64,000 bases of DNA, taken from Verrucomicrobiota bacterium. Lineage in GTDB: Bacteria; Verrucomicrobiota; Verrucomicrobiia; Opitutales; Coraliomargaritaceae. The stretch's first letter is position 1. Each line of letters starts with the position of its first letter. The DNA is taken from the NCBI GenBank assembly GCA_009937095.1, contig JAACDB010000035.1, positions 28,635 through 92,634 on the forward strand. Direction: 5' to 3'. A program made the position numbers and the translations under genes. Positions 50,785 through 59,106 of this stretch are shown piece after piece. The notes beneath the pieces were generated by a model. The model ran no database searches. It had not been told where the DNA came from and saw only the letters and a list, made by a program, of their open reading frames with translations.

Positions 50785-51684
50785 ATGGATTACCCGTTTG
50801 AAATGCCAGAAGAGCCCTTGCTGGAAGTAAAAGGATTGCCATATCCTCACCTTGCCTCCGGTAAAGTGCGTGAAATTTATGATATGGGAGATGCCCTGCT
50901 CATGGTGGCCACCGATCGGGTTTCGGCGTTTGATGTCATTATGGGAGAGGGACTTGCGGGTAAGGGAATCCTCCTAACCCAGATCAGTCTGCGTTGGTTT
51001 GAGCTGGCTGCCACCTTAACGCCGCATCATTTGGTTGAGGATCATGCTGCTCGCATAGCAGCATTGGGAGGTGATTTCCCCTTTTTAGAACACCGCAGTA
51101 TGATAGTTAAAAAACTGAACCCTCTGCCGATTGAAGCAGTGGTACGTGGCTACCTCGCGGGTTCCGGCTGGAAAGAATATGCAGCATCCGGGAAGCTTTT
51201 TGAATACAGCCTGCCTGAGGGCATGCGGGAGAGCGAACAACTCCCCGAGCCACTCTTCACACCCACCACTAAAGCCGCCTCGGGACATGATATGCCGATT
51301 GATTGTGCCGATGCGGGTAACTTGATCGGGGAAAGCCTCTTTGCGGAGGTGCGGCGCATCAGCCTGGAGTTGTATCGTATGGGAGTTGTACGGGCAGAAA
51401 AGGCCGGTATTCTCCTTGCAGATACAAAATTTGAATTCGGAACCGATGACACGGGTCAGTTGTATCTGATTGATGAGGTTTTGACGCCGGATTCCTCGCG
51501 TTATTGGCCAATGGATGCATATGAACCCGGTCGCCCGCAGGCTTCCTACGACAAACAATTCGTCAGGGATTACTTGGATGGTTTGGATTGGGATAAGACT
51601 CCGCCACCGCCGCCACTGCCCGCTGCGGTGCTGGAGGGAACCCTGGGTCGTTATCTGGAAGCGTATCGACGCCTAACCGGTTAG
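50785..51684 (+). CDS. purC: Phosphoribosylaminoimidazole-succinocarboxamide synthase
   Basis: 299 residues. It joins CAIR and aspartate with ATP in purine synthesis. The glycine-rich loop SGKVREIYDMGDALLMVATDR and SAFDVIMGEGLAGKGILL mark the N-terminal ATP-binding lobe; EAVVRGYLAGSGWKEY, DTKFEFG and DEVLTPDSSRYWP are standard later motifs. The length is that of the longer (eukaryote-like/bacterial 300-residue) form. It is probably read with the phosphoesterase gene 20 bp on. Confidence 0.96.
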   Translation: MDYPFEMPEEPLLEVKGLPYPHLASGKVREIYDMGDALLMVATDRVSAFDVIMGEGLAGKGILLTQISLRWFELAATLTPHHLVEDHAARIAALGGDFPFLEHRSMIVKKLNPLPIEAVVRGYLAGSGWKEYAASGKLFEYSLPEGMRESEQLPEPLFTPTTKAASGHDMPIDCADAGNLIGESLFAEVRRISLELYRMGVVRAEKAGILLADTKFEFGTDDTGQLYLIDEVLTPDSSRYWPMDAYEPGRPQASYDKQFVRDYLDGLDWDKTPPPPPLPAAVLEGTLGRYLEAYRRLTG

Positions 51685-51704
51685 GTATTTTGTAAGATCG
51701 AAAA

Positions 51705-52826
51705 ATGCCGATTTTCAGACAGAGAGTCATAACCTTGCGGGGTCATGAATCAAAGGGCGGGGGTGCTGGCAAATCCCCATGGATATGGCTGACATCACTC
51801 GGGCTTCTGGTTTACGCGCTTATTCGTAACTACCGTTTCTACACGAGCGGGTTATTGGATCCCAACTTCAGAGTAATTCACCAAGCGTTTGAATTTAATT
51901 TTGGGCAGCTGCCGCTTCTTCTGGCGCTCGGGGCAGTACTTTTTCTTCTACAGAAATTACTTTTAGGTCGTCGTACTGGTTGGGCAGCTTTGTGGTTCGC
52001 TTTCTTGGCAATTGATTTGCTTGGTTTGCGCATCTACATGACGCGAGTCGAGCCCTTCCGCCTGCAGGTGAGAACCGTCCAGGTTTTAACGCCAAAATTA
52101 ACGCAGCCGGTACGGATTCTTCACCTTTCGGATATTCAGGCCGGCTCAATAACCCAGCATGAGCGGGACTTGTTTAAACGCATACGCGAGATGAAACCGG
52201 ATATGATCATCAATACGGGTGATTATCTCCAAGTGGTACCACCCGCGACCTTTGAAAGCGAATTTCCAAAATTAATGGCGCTCTTTCGGAGCGTACAGCC
52301 CCGTTACGGTAGCTACGGTGTTTTCGGTGATACTGATTTAGAATGGTATCGTGTCCCCCTCGAAGCGATGCAACCACTGGAAATGCTTTCCTCGCGTTCA
52401 CGCTTGGTTGAAACAGACGGTGGCACGATCAGTCTACACGGCTTAAGCCTTTATCAATCGAAAAAGAGCAAGTGGGCGCTTCGGAGTATTGATAGTTGGT
52501 TGCAAACAACAGAATCACAGGTCTTTAAAATCTTGCTCGGGCACTCCCCAAATTTCGCTCTGGCGGTTAAAGAACATCCCATCGATTTGTGTCTCGCGGG
52601 TCACACGCATGGCGGACAAGTGCGCCTTCCTTTCCTCGGTCCGCTTGTCACGGACAGCGAGGTGCCCAGGGTATGGTCGCGTGGTATAACGCGCATCGGC
52701 GTACCTTTATTGAATGTATCTGCAGGGGCGGGCTCAAATCGCTTCCAAGGCCTTCCGCATTTGCGTTTTAATTGCCCGACCGAAGTGACCTTGATCGAGC
52801 TTATGCCTAGCTTGAGTATTCGCTAG
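51705..52826 (+). CDS. Membrane-anchored metallophosphoesterase (YkuE-like)
   Basis: 373 residues. Three hydrophobic helices lie at about residues 25-45, 65-85 and 90-110. The phosphoesterase domain has ILHLSDIQAGS (DxQ in place of DxH), IINTGDYLQ, YGVFGDTDLEW where GNHD is normal, LLGHSPNF and LCLAGHTHGGQVRLPFLGP. Two of the usual metal ligands are changed (Gln and Asp-Thr-Asp), so activity is uncertain. Relatives act on UDP-diacylglucosamine or phospholipids. The role is not determined. Confidence 0.85.
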   Translation: MPIFRQRVITLRGHESKGGGAGKSPWIWLTSLGLLVYALIRNYRFYTSGLLDPNFRVIHQAFEFNFGQLPLLLALGAVLFLLQKLLLGRRTGWAALWFAFLAIDLLGLRIYMTRVEPFRLQVRTVQVLTPKLTQPVRILHLSDIQAGSITQHERDLFKRIREMKPDMIINTGDYLQVVPPATFESEFPKLMALFRSVQPRYGSYGVFGDTDLEWYRVPLEAMQPLEMLSSRSRLVETDGGTISLHGLSLYQSKKSKWALRSIDSWLQTTESQVFKILLGHSPNFALAVKEHPIDLCLAGHTHGGQVRLPFLGPLVTDSEVPRVWSRGITRIGVPLLNVSAGAGSNRFQGLPHLRFNCPTEVTLIELMPSLSIR

Positions 52827-52840
52827 TTTCCGCAAAGGGC

Positions 52841-52927
52841 TTAAAACAAGCAGCAACCGATGACTGCCAGCGCGATAATCAAAAGCACCACGCTGAGCGC
52901 ATATCGTTCTTGTGTCGTTAAGCGCAT
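52841..52927 (-). CDS. Possible small membrane peptide
   Basis: 28 residues. RLTTQERYALSV leads into a hydrophobic helix (VVLLIIALAVIGCCLF) to the C-terminus, as in many small single-pass proteins or the N-terminal anchors of competence-type proteins. There is an ATG at 52927 but no clear ribosome binding site. It lies between the phosphoesterase stop and the divergent DUF4136 gene. The open frame extends further upstream but overlaps that gene antisense, so only the short form is plausible. Confidence 0.4.
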   Translation of the reverse strand: MRLTTQERYALSVVLLIIALAVIGCCLF

Positions 52928-52955
52928 GCTATTTTGATTAAAAATTGTAGAAGCT

Positions 52956-53552
52956 ATGAATGCAAACCCTTTGAGATTTCTCTTATTGCCAAGATTCAGG
53001 CCCTTTCCTTTTTTGTGCTGCGCCATAGCGGTCCTGCTATCCGCTTGCTTGAGCACTACCCGCGAGGGGGGCGATTTCGTGCAGACAACCGATTTCCACA
53101 TCCTGCAAAGTTTTGCAATGGGTGAGGTTGAATTAAGCGGGATGGAATGGACGGAAGCATCCAGGGAAAGCTTAAACAAAATCACTCTCACAGAATTGGC
53201 TGCACAATTAGACCGGTGCGGCTTTACCGATGGCGGAAGTGAGGCCGACTTTATTGTGCGCGCCTATTGGAAAAAGGCTCTAAAGCTAGGGCTCCGTGCG
53301 CCAAGCAGCTTCAGTACAATTCCTGAAATGCGCGGGTATGACGAGGATGCGATGCGTCCGCAGGTTTTGTGCAGCTTAACGGTTGAGTTATACGACCCGA
53401 AAAATAATGCGGTTTTTTGGCGCGCAGAACTGCCAAACTGCTTGAATGTGCTGAGCTTAAGCCAAGACAATATTGCCGAAGCCATCGCAGAAGCTATGGC
53501 TTCATTCCCGCAACGCATCCAACTCGACCCGAACTTGGGCCTTATCAAATAA
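52956..53552 (+). CDS. DUF4136-like lipoprotein
   Basis: 198 residues. The signal has a lipobox LLSAC with Cys at about residue 31. The mature region (FVQTTDFHILQSFAMGEVE, then AAQLDRCGFTDGGSEADFIVRAYWKK, then SLTVELYDPKNNAVFWRAEL) follows the DUF4136 plan of a periplasm-facing beta-rich domain with a conserved aspartate in EADF. Its function is unknown. Convergent with the menH-like gene, 6 bp apart. Confidence 0.78.
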   Translation: MNANPLRFLLLPRFRPFPFLCCAIAVLLSACLSTTREGGDFVQTTDFHILQSFAMGEVELSGMEWTEASRESLNKITLTELAAQLDRCGFTDGGSEADFIVRAYWKKALKLGLRAPSSFSTIPEMRGYDEDAMRPQVLCSLTVELYDPKNNAVFWRAELPNCLNVLSLSQDNIAEAIAEAMASFPQRIQLDPNLGLIK

Positions 53553-53558
53553 GAACGC

Positions 53559-54326
53559 TTACAAGTCGCTTATAAAAGCCCTGAGTGCGTCTGCGGTACG
53601 CTTAGGCTGCTCGAGGTGCGGCATGTGGCCGGATGCTTCAATACAAGCATGCCTCGAACTCAAAATGCGCTTTTCCACCTCAGCAGCAATCGCAATATAT
53701 TTTTCATCTTCGGCACCACTTATTAGCAAAACCGGCATTTTTAATACCTTTAATGCAGGCCACAGATTAGGGCAGCTTCCCTGGCCAAATTGTCTCAGAT
53801 TTGCAGCCAGTCCTGCCGTCTGATTTTGTTCGCGTGTTTGCTGCATGGCGGCATACCACTTCGCATTGATATTTTTTTGGCTACGAATCAGGGCCTGTTC
53901 CTGCCATTGCCGGATGAACGCGGTCACGCCTTCTTCAATGATTTGTTCAGCGAGCACTGCATCCGCTTCACGGCGTGTTTTTCGATCTGCTTCGCTTTCT
54001 ATGCCTGGATTGGCACTGATTAAAACAAGGGCATCCCATTGCTCGGGAAACCTGCAGGCATGTAACAAGGCCGCTCGCCCTCCCATGGAATAACCCAACA
54101 GAATCTTTGGAGTGTGGTTTTCTTCCGACTTCAATCGAGAGGCATTTCTTTCAATGATATCAATCACCTGTTCGGGATTGCAGGCGAGGCCGCTGTTCGC
54201 ACCGTGCCCGGGCAAGTCAGGGCAAGCCCAAGTCGCATCGGGCAGTGCAAGTTCTGAAAAGCCTGAAAAGTCAGCCCCTCCACCGGTGAAGCCGTGGAGC
54301 GCGAGTATCGAAGCCGAGTTATTCAA
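53559..54326 (-). CDS. menH: Alpha/beta hydrolase, MenH-like (SHCHC synthase)
   Basis: 255 residues. LALHGFTGGGADFSGFSEL (oxyanion region), LPGHGANSG, the nucleophile elbow LLGYSMGGRAALLHA and VLISANPGIESEADR match MenH, which removes pyruvate in menaquinone synthesis. The C-terminal His lies in EASGHMPHLEQP. No other men gene is in the window, so the name rests on sequence resemblance. Its start overlaps the ppiB stop by 8 bp. Confidence 0.7.
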   Translation of the reverse strand: MNNSASILALHGFTGGGADFSGFSELALPDATWACPDLPGHGANSGLACNPEQVIDIIERNASRLKSEENHTPKILLGYSMGGRAALLHACRFPEQWDALVLISANPGIESEADRKTRREADAVLAEQIIEEGVTAFIRQWQEQALIRSQKNINAKWYAAMQQTREQNQTAGLAANLRQFGQGSCPNLWPALKVLKMPVLLISGAEDEKYIAIAAEVEKRILSSRHACIEASGHMPHLEQPKRTADALRAFISDL

Positions 54327-54789
54327 CGATCTTCGCAGAAACTATCTTTTGCTCTTCCACGGGACGGTCACCGGGTCCTTTGTCGACCGTCTCCAATTTT
54401 GTGACGATATCCATACCATTGACGACTTCACCGAAAATAGTGTGTCGCATATTGAGGTGAGGGGTAGGGACCGTGGTAATGAAGAACTGGCTGCCATTGG
54501 TGCCGGGACCGGCATTCGCCATTGCCAAAAGGCCTGGACGATCAAAAGCAAGATCGGGATGGCACTCGTCCTCAAAGGTTCTGCCCCAGATCGACTCACC
54601 ACCCATTCCGGTACCCGTTGGGTCGCCTCCTTGAATCATGAACTGTTCAATGATGCGGTGAAAAATGATGCCATTGTAGTAGCCGTTTTTTATGTGTGTT
54701 GTGAAATTCTCACAGGTTTTAGGCGCACGGTCTTCGAATAGTTTGAATTCAATGGTACCTTGGGTGGTTTCAATAATGACGTTGGACAT
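54319..54789 (-). CDS. ppiB: Peptidyl-prolyl cis-trans isomerase, cyclophilin type
   Basis: 156 residues without a signal, so cytoplasmic. Cyclophilin motifs: IIFHRIIEQFMIQGGDPTGTG, LAMANAGPGTNGSQFFIT and HTIFGEVVNGMDIV, with the catalytic Arg in FHR. It speeds proline isomerisation in folding. It lies between cobA/hemD (5 bp upstream) and menH (overlapping). Confidence 0.96.
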   Translation of the reverse strand: MSNVIIETTQGTIEFKLFEDRAPKTCENFTTHIKNGYYNGIIFHRIIEQFMIQGGDPTGTGMGGESIWGRTFEDECHPDLAFDRPGLLAMANAGPGTNGSQFFITTVPTPHLNMRHTIFGEVVNGMDIVTKLETVDKGPGDRPVEEQKIVSAKIVE

Positions 54790-54794
54790 AGTTT

Positions 54795-56354
54795 TTATGA
54801 GTCGGATTGTGTGTTTTTGAGATGAGAAATAGTTTCTACAACGAAGTGTTCGAGGTTGGACTGCGGAGCTTGGAAATCAATCGCAAGTTTATGTTTTTCC
54901 AATGCCGCGGAGGTCATGGGGCCGATACTGCCAAGAGCGGGTTGTGGCGCCTCGGGTTCGATTTTCAAAGCCTCGGCCTGTTCTGCATAGGAATGAACAG
55001 TGGATGCGCTGGTGAATAATATGGCGTCGGCTCCGTTCTCACGGAAGCGCTTGGCCTGTGGGTCTTTCGAGAGATCGGTCCTCGTGGTTTCGTATAAGGG
55101 GAGGGTGTCCACGATGGCCTTGCCCTCCTTTTCAAGGCGATCCGCCAATGCCCTCTGGTTTAGGTTTCCGGTAACCACCAACATTTTTATGCTTTCCACA
55201 CCTTCTTGTTCTATGAGCTGGTTAACAAGGGCGTCACCATTGGCTTTCTTGGGTACCAAGTCTACCTTCAGCTTATGGGATTCGATTGCTTCTGCGGTTG
55301 TCCGTCCAACTGCTGCGATGCGCATGGGACCAAGGCAACGAATGTCCGGGTAGGCCTTGAAGAAAAGCTCGAAGAAAGTGCGTACGCCATTTGCACTGCT
55401 GAAAATGATCCATTCATAAACGGCCAGTTCTGCAAAGACTTCAGCCACAACCTTGGGATCAAATTTTGGTTCAACCTTAATAAATGGAAGCTCGAGAACA
55501 TCCGCACCCTGCTCAGTCAATAATTGCGTCAGTCGGGCAGCCTGTTCGCGTGCACGGGTCACCACGATTCGTTTTCCAAATAGTGGACGTGCTGAAAACC
55601 AATTGTTGCGGGCAGGGTATCGTACTACTTGTCCAATGATAATGATAGCCGGAGCACCTATGTGGCTCGCCTCGTGGTCTTTCACCAACGCCCCAAGGGA
55701 ACTATCCAAAGTGGACTGATCGGGGAGGGTAGCCCATTGGATCATGGTTGCCGGGGTGTCGGGATTGAGCCCGCCTTCAAGTAATTCAGAGACGATCCTC
55801 GGCAACTGCCCAACTCCCATGTAAATACAAAGCGTTGCCCCCGTTTTGGCATGCTGCCTAAAGTCCAGTTGTAGGGTTTGCTTCTCCGGATCTTCATGCC
55901 CCGTGAGAAATGTTATGGCAGAGCTTTGTTCACGATGCGTCAGGGGAACGCCAGCATAGGCGGCCGCACCCAAGGCAGCAGTCACTCCAGGGACGATTTC
56001 GTAGGCAATGCTATGCGTGTGTAGGAACTCTATCTCCTCGCCTCCGCGACCAAATATGAAAGGGTCACCCCCTTTGAGGCGCACAACCTTGCGGCCTTTT
56101 TCTGCCTGCTCTAATAGAATGGCCTGGATTTCACTTTGGGGAATGGAATGTTGTCCCGCACTCTTGCCCACATAGATCTTTTCCGCATCGTCCCGCGCCC
56201 ATTCCAATAACTGCGGGTTGGCAAGTTTGTCGTAAACAATAGCATCCGCCTGTGCGATACGGTCTTGCGCACGCACCGTCAGTAGGCCCAGATCGCCGGG
56301 ACCTGCGCCTACAAGGTAAACCATACCCATGGATTTATTGCTCATGTTGCTCAT
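54795..56354 (-). CDS. cobA/hemD: Fused uroporphyrinogen-III C-methyltransferase / uroporphyrinogen-III synthase
   Basis: 519 residues. Residues about 10-255 are the SUMT domain: VYLVGAGPGDLGLLTVRA, VRLKGGDPFIFGRGGEE, EIVPGVTAALGAAAYAGVPLTHR (in parts). It methylates uroporphyrinogen III for siroheme or cobalamin. Residues about 265-510 are HemD (RIVVTRAREQAARL, FSSANGVRTFFE, VTGNL), which closes hydroxymethylbilane to uroporphyrinogen III. The fusion puts both branch-point steps in one protein. It overlaps the hemC stop; alternative starts are 56345 and 56330. Confidence 0.94.
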   Translation of the reverse strand: MSNMSNKSMGMVYLVGAGPGDLGLLTVRAQDRIAQADAIVYDKLANPQLLEWARDDAEKIYVGKSAGQHSIPQSEIQAILLEQAEKGRKVVRLKGGDPFIFGRGGEEIEFLHTHSIAYEIVPGVTAALGAAAYAGVPLTHREQSSAITFLTGHEDPEKQTLQLDFRQHAKTGATLCIYMGVGQLPRIVSELLEGGLNPDTPATMIQWATLPDQSTLDSSLGALVKDHEASHIGAPAIIIIGQVVRYPARNNWFSARPLFGKRIVVTRAREQAARLTQLLTEQGADVLELPFIKVEPKFDPKVVAEVFAELAVYEWIIFSSANGVRTFFELFFKAYPDIRCLGPMRIAAVGRTTAEAIESHKLKVDLVPKKANGDALVNQLIEQEGVESIKMLVVTGNLNQRALADRLEKEGKAIVDTLPLYETTRTDLSKDPQAKRFRENGADAILFTSASTVHSYAEQAEALKIEPEAPQPALGSIGPMTSAALEKHKLAIDFQAPQSNLEHFVVETISHLKNTQSDS

Positions 56355-57204
56355 TTAAGTTCAAATCTGAAATAATACCATTAGCTACAGTCTGCGTCTC
56401 CCCAAGGTTTGGCAAATCCAGAGGAAAGATTCTGTAACCGGTGGTAGGGTGATATACATGAAAGGAATCCTTTTCAAAATATGCACCCACGGGTGTTTGG
56501 CAACCGCTCCCAAGACCACGGAGGAAGGCGCGTTCGAGTTCAACGGCGCGTCCGGTGTGTTCGCAAAAGATTCCTTTAAATTGGGCTAGGTCCTCACTGC
56601 GACATTCAACTGCGATAGCCGCTTGTCCGGGCGCGGGAACCATCGCGTCAATTGAAAGGGGTTCGAAACATAGGCCTTCCCATGAAGTAATTTCCAATCT
56701 TTCTAAGCCTGCGGCGGCGAGCACGGTTGCATCCGCTTGACCTTCTTGGATCTTCTGCAAGCGGGTCGCCACGTTGCCACGCAAGGTCGTCCATTCTGTA
56801 TCGGGAAAACGCAACTGAAGTTGTGCGCGGCGTCGGGGGCTGCTGGTGGCAATTGTTTTGGGCGCAGGGAGTGACCCTTCTCGGTAAATAAGTACATCTT
56901 CGGATGTTGCGCGAGGTAGGTAGCCGGCTATGGAGAGTCCATCGGGTTGAGCAGTAGGCATATCCTTAGCGCTGTGCACTGCAAGATCGGCACGTCCGTC
57001 AAGAAGCGCCGCTTCCAGTTCTTTCGTGAAAAGCCCTAAACCACCGCGTTTTTCCAGTGACCAATTCAAACGCTCATCCACTTTTGTGCTGAGCGGAAGC
57101 ACATTTATTACTGTTTCGGAATGATGCGCACGCAGACATTCGCAGACCAGTTCGGTTTGTTTGCGGGCTAGTGGGCTTTTACGAGTGGCAATGACAGGGG
57201 ACAT
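56335..57204 (-). CDS. hemC: Porphobilinogen deaminase (hydroxymethylbilane synthase)
   Basis: 289 residues from ATG 57204 (MSPVIATRKSPLA). It joins four porphobilinogen units. Motifs: IATRKSPLARKQTE, HSAKDMPT, SSPRRRAQLQLRFP, and the cofactor-binding Cys in LGSGCQTPVGAYF. An in-frame start at 57219 would add five residues (MMPHD). It is the first gene of a hemC-cobA/hemD-ppiB-menH run with overlaps or very short gaps. Confidence 0.95.
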   Translation of the reverse strand: MSPVIATRKSPLARKQTELVCECLRAHHSETVINVLPLSTKVDERLNWSLEKRGGLGLFTKELEAALLDGRADLAVHSAKDMPTAQPDGLSIAGYLPRATSEDVLIYREGSLPAPKTIATSSPRRRAQLQLRFPDTEWTTLRGNVATRLQKIQEGQADATVLAAAGLERLEITSWEGLCFEPLSIDAMVPAPGQAAIAVECRSEDLAQFKGIFCEHTGRAVELERAFLRGLGSGCQTPVGAYFEKDSFHVYHPTTGYRIFPLDLPNLGETQTVANGIISDLNLNEQHEQ

Positions 57205-57245
57205 GTCGTGAGGCATCAATCAAAGGCATTGACTCAAGGCTGTAA

Positions 57246-57281
57246 ACGAAAAGCGGTCGGGGGAGTGAACCGCCGACCGCT
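57246..57281 (-). terminator. Intrinsic terminator of ilvC
   Basis: AGCGGTCGG (57252-57260) pairs perfectly with CCGACCGCT (57273-57281) over a 12-base loop. On the minus strand the stem is followed by TTTTCGTTT. It lies 25-60 bp past the ilvC stop. Confidence 0.75.
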
Positions 57282-57305
57282 GAAAAGAAAAGAATCCTTA
57301 TAGAA

Positions 57306-58334
57306 TCAATTATAGGCGGCTTGAGCACCTTTAATATTGCGCTTCTTTACCCAAGGCATGAGGGCGCGAAGACGCTGACCGGTTTTCTCGATGGGATGAT
57401 TTTGTCCGTCCTTGATGAATTGTTTATAATTGGGAAGTCCGTCTTTATATTCCTTAACCCAATTTTTGGTGAATTTACCGGATTGGATGTCCTTGAGGAT
57501 CGCTTTCATGGCGCGTTTGGAACCTGCATTGATAACACGTGGACCACTTACATAGTCGCCCCATTCTGCGGTTTCAGAGATTGAGAAACGCATTCCGGAG
57601 ATACCGGATTCAACCATTAGGTCAACGATGAGCTTCAACTCGTGCAGACACTCGAAGTAAGCCATCTCAGGCTGGTAACCTGCTTCTACCAGAGTTTCAA
57701 ATCCTGCCATCACAAGGGCTGAAGCACCGCCGCAGAGAACGGCCTGTTCGCCGAAGAGGTCGGTTTCACACTCTTCCTTAAAGGTAGTTTGAATGACACC
57801 GGCACGGGTACCGCCGACTCCCTTGGCCCATGCGAGGGCAATCTCCTTGGCATTGCGTGAAGAACCTTTGTGTACCGCGATAAGTGCTGGTACGCCTTTA
57901 CCTTCTACGTATTGGCTGCGTACAACGTGTCCGGGGCCTTTAGGAGCGACCATAATGACATCCACGCCCTTGGGTGCCTCAATCAGTCCGTAGTGGATCG
58001 CCAAGCCATGGGTGAAAGCGAGGGTCTTGCCTTTGGTCAGGTTGGGAGCAACGTCGTTTTCAAAGACCTCAGGCTGTTTCATGTCGGGTACTGCCAGCAT
58101 GATAACGTCTGCTTTTTGGACTGCTTCTGCAGTTTCATAGACCTTAAAACCTTGCTTTTTGGCAACGGCCACGGATTTGCTTTTGGCATAGAGGCCGATG
58201 ATAACATTGAGGCCACTGTCCTTAAGATTTTGTGCGTGAGCGTGTCCCTGTGAACCGTAGCCGATAATGGCGAGGGTCTTTTTCTTGAGGACTTTCAAGT
58301 TGGCGTCTTTGTCGGTATAGACTTTAGCTGGCAT
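57306..58334 (-). CDS. ilvC: Ketol-acid reductoisomerase
   Basis: 342 residues from ATG 58334. It isomerises and reduces acetolactate or acetohydroxybutyrate in valine, isoleucine and leucine synthesis. [19 protein letters not shown] is the NADPH site; [29 protein letters not shown] and [15 protein letters not shown] are standard. Short (class I) form. ilvN lies directly upstream on the same strand, 55 bp apart; a terminator follows. Confidence 0.97.
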   Translation of the reverse strand: MPAKVYTDKDANLKVLKKKTLAIIGYGSQGHAHAQNLKDSGLNVIIGLYAKSKSVAVAKKQGFKVYETAEAVQKADVIMLAVPDMKQPEVFENDVAPNLTKGKTLAFTHGLAIHYGLIEAPKGVDVIMVAPKGPGHVVRSQYVEGKGVPALIAVHKGSSRNAKEIALAWAKGVGGTRAGVIQTTFKEECETDLFGEQAVLCGGASALVMAGFETLVEAGYQPEMAYFECLHELKLIVDLMVESGISGMRFSISETAEWGDYVSGPRVINAGSKRAMKAILKDIQSGKFTKNWVKEYKDGLPNYKQFIKDGQNHPIEKTGQRLRALMPWVKKRNIKGAQAAYN

Positions 58335-58389
58335 GGATATGTATACGTTGGGGCGCATGGCCCGGTTCTGATCGTTAGGTTTAAAAGAA

Positions 58390-58863
58390 TTAGCCGCGCT
58401 TGAGGGCGAGGTTGCCGGTACGGGCCATTTCAAGAATGCCGTAGGGTTCTATGAGATTGATGAAGGCGCGTACTTTATTGGAGTTGCCGGTCATTTCAAT
58501 GTTCAGGGAACCGGGTGCGACATCGATTATCTTAGCGCGGAAAATATCGCAGACCTGCATGACTTCCGAGCGCTGCTCTGCAGTTGTGGACAATTTGACC
58601 ATAACTAATTCGCGTTCAGTGGCCTGAGAGCTTGAGAAGTCTGTAACCTCTAACACGTTCACAAGTTTGTAAACTTGCTTAATGGCCTGATCCAAGGCGT
58701 CACCATCTCCAAGAATGGTAGCGGTAATACGCGAAAAACGTTCGTCCACCATGGGGCCAACATTCAGGGTTTCGATATTGAATCCACGCCCGCTGAACAT
58801 TCCGGCGATACGAGCCAGAACACCAAACTTATTCTCAACCAGAATAGATATAATATGGCGCAT
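58390..58863 (-). CDS. ilvN: Acetolactate synthase small subunit
   Basis: 157 residues from ATG 58863. This is the regulatory subunit that confers valine feedback. The ACT domain starts [23 protein letters not shown] in parts, then [12 protein letters not shown] and SRITATILG. The C-terminal half has [20 protein letters not shown] and [20 protein letters not shown]. An upstream extension would run into tRNA-Val and is rejected. The catalytic subunit (ilvB/ilvI) is not in the window. Confidence 0.95.
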   Translation of the reverse strand: MRHIISILVENKFGVLARIAGMFSGRGFNIETLNVGPMVDERFSRITATILGDGDALDQAIKQVYKLVNVLEVTDFSSSQATERELVMVKLSTTAEQRSEVMQVCDIFRAKIIDVAPGSLNIEMTGNSNKVRAFINLIEPYGILEMARTGNLALKRG

Positions 58864-58904
58864 AATGGTAGGGTGGTTGCGGTAGATGAAACAATCGTGA
58901 TGAG

Positions 58905-58981
<77 letters not shown>

Positions 58982-59106
58982 TTTTAGAGAAAGACTGAAG
59001 ATGTCTCCTAAGCGCCGGAGTTCAAGTCAAATTTCACTCGTCTGAATTTTTTAGTGGCAAGCCCTATAATGGCACCGGGCTTATCCAACACCGTTAATCC
59101 TTAGGG

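Noticed and set aside
52841..53191. 116-residue open frame antisense to the DUF4136 gene
   Set aside because: Its first 88 codons lie on the opposite strand of a better-supported lipoprotein gene; only the last 28 codons could be real.
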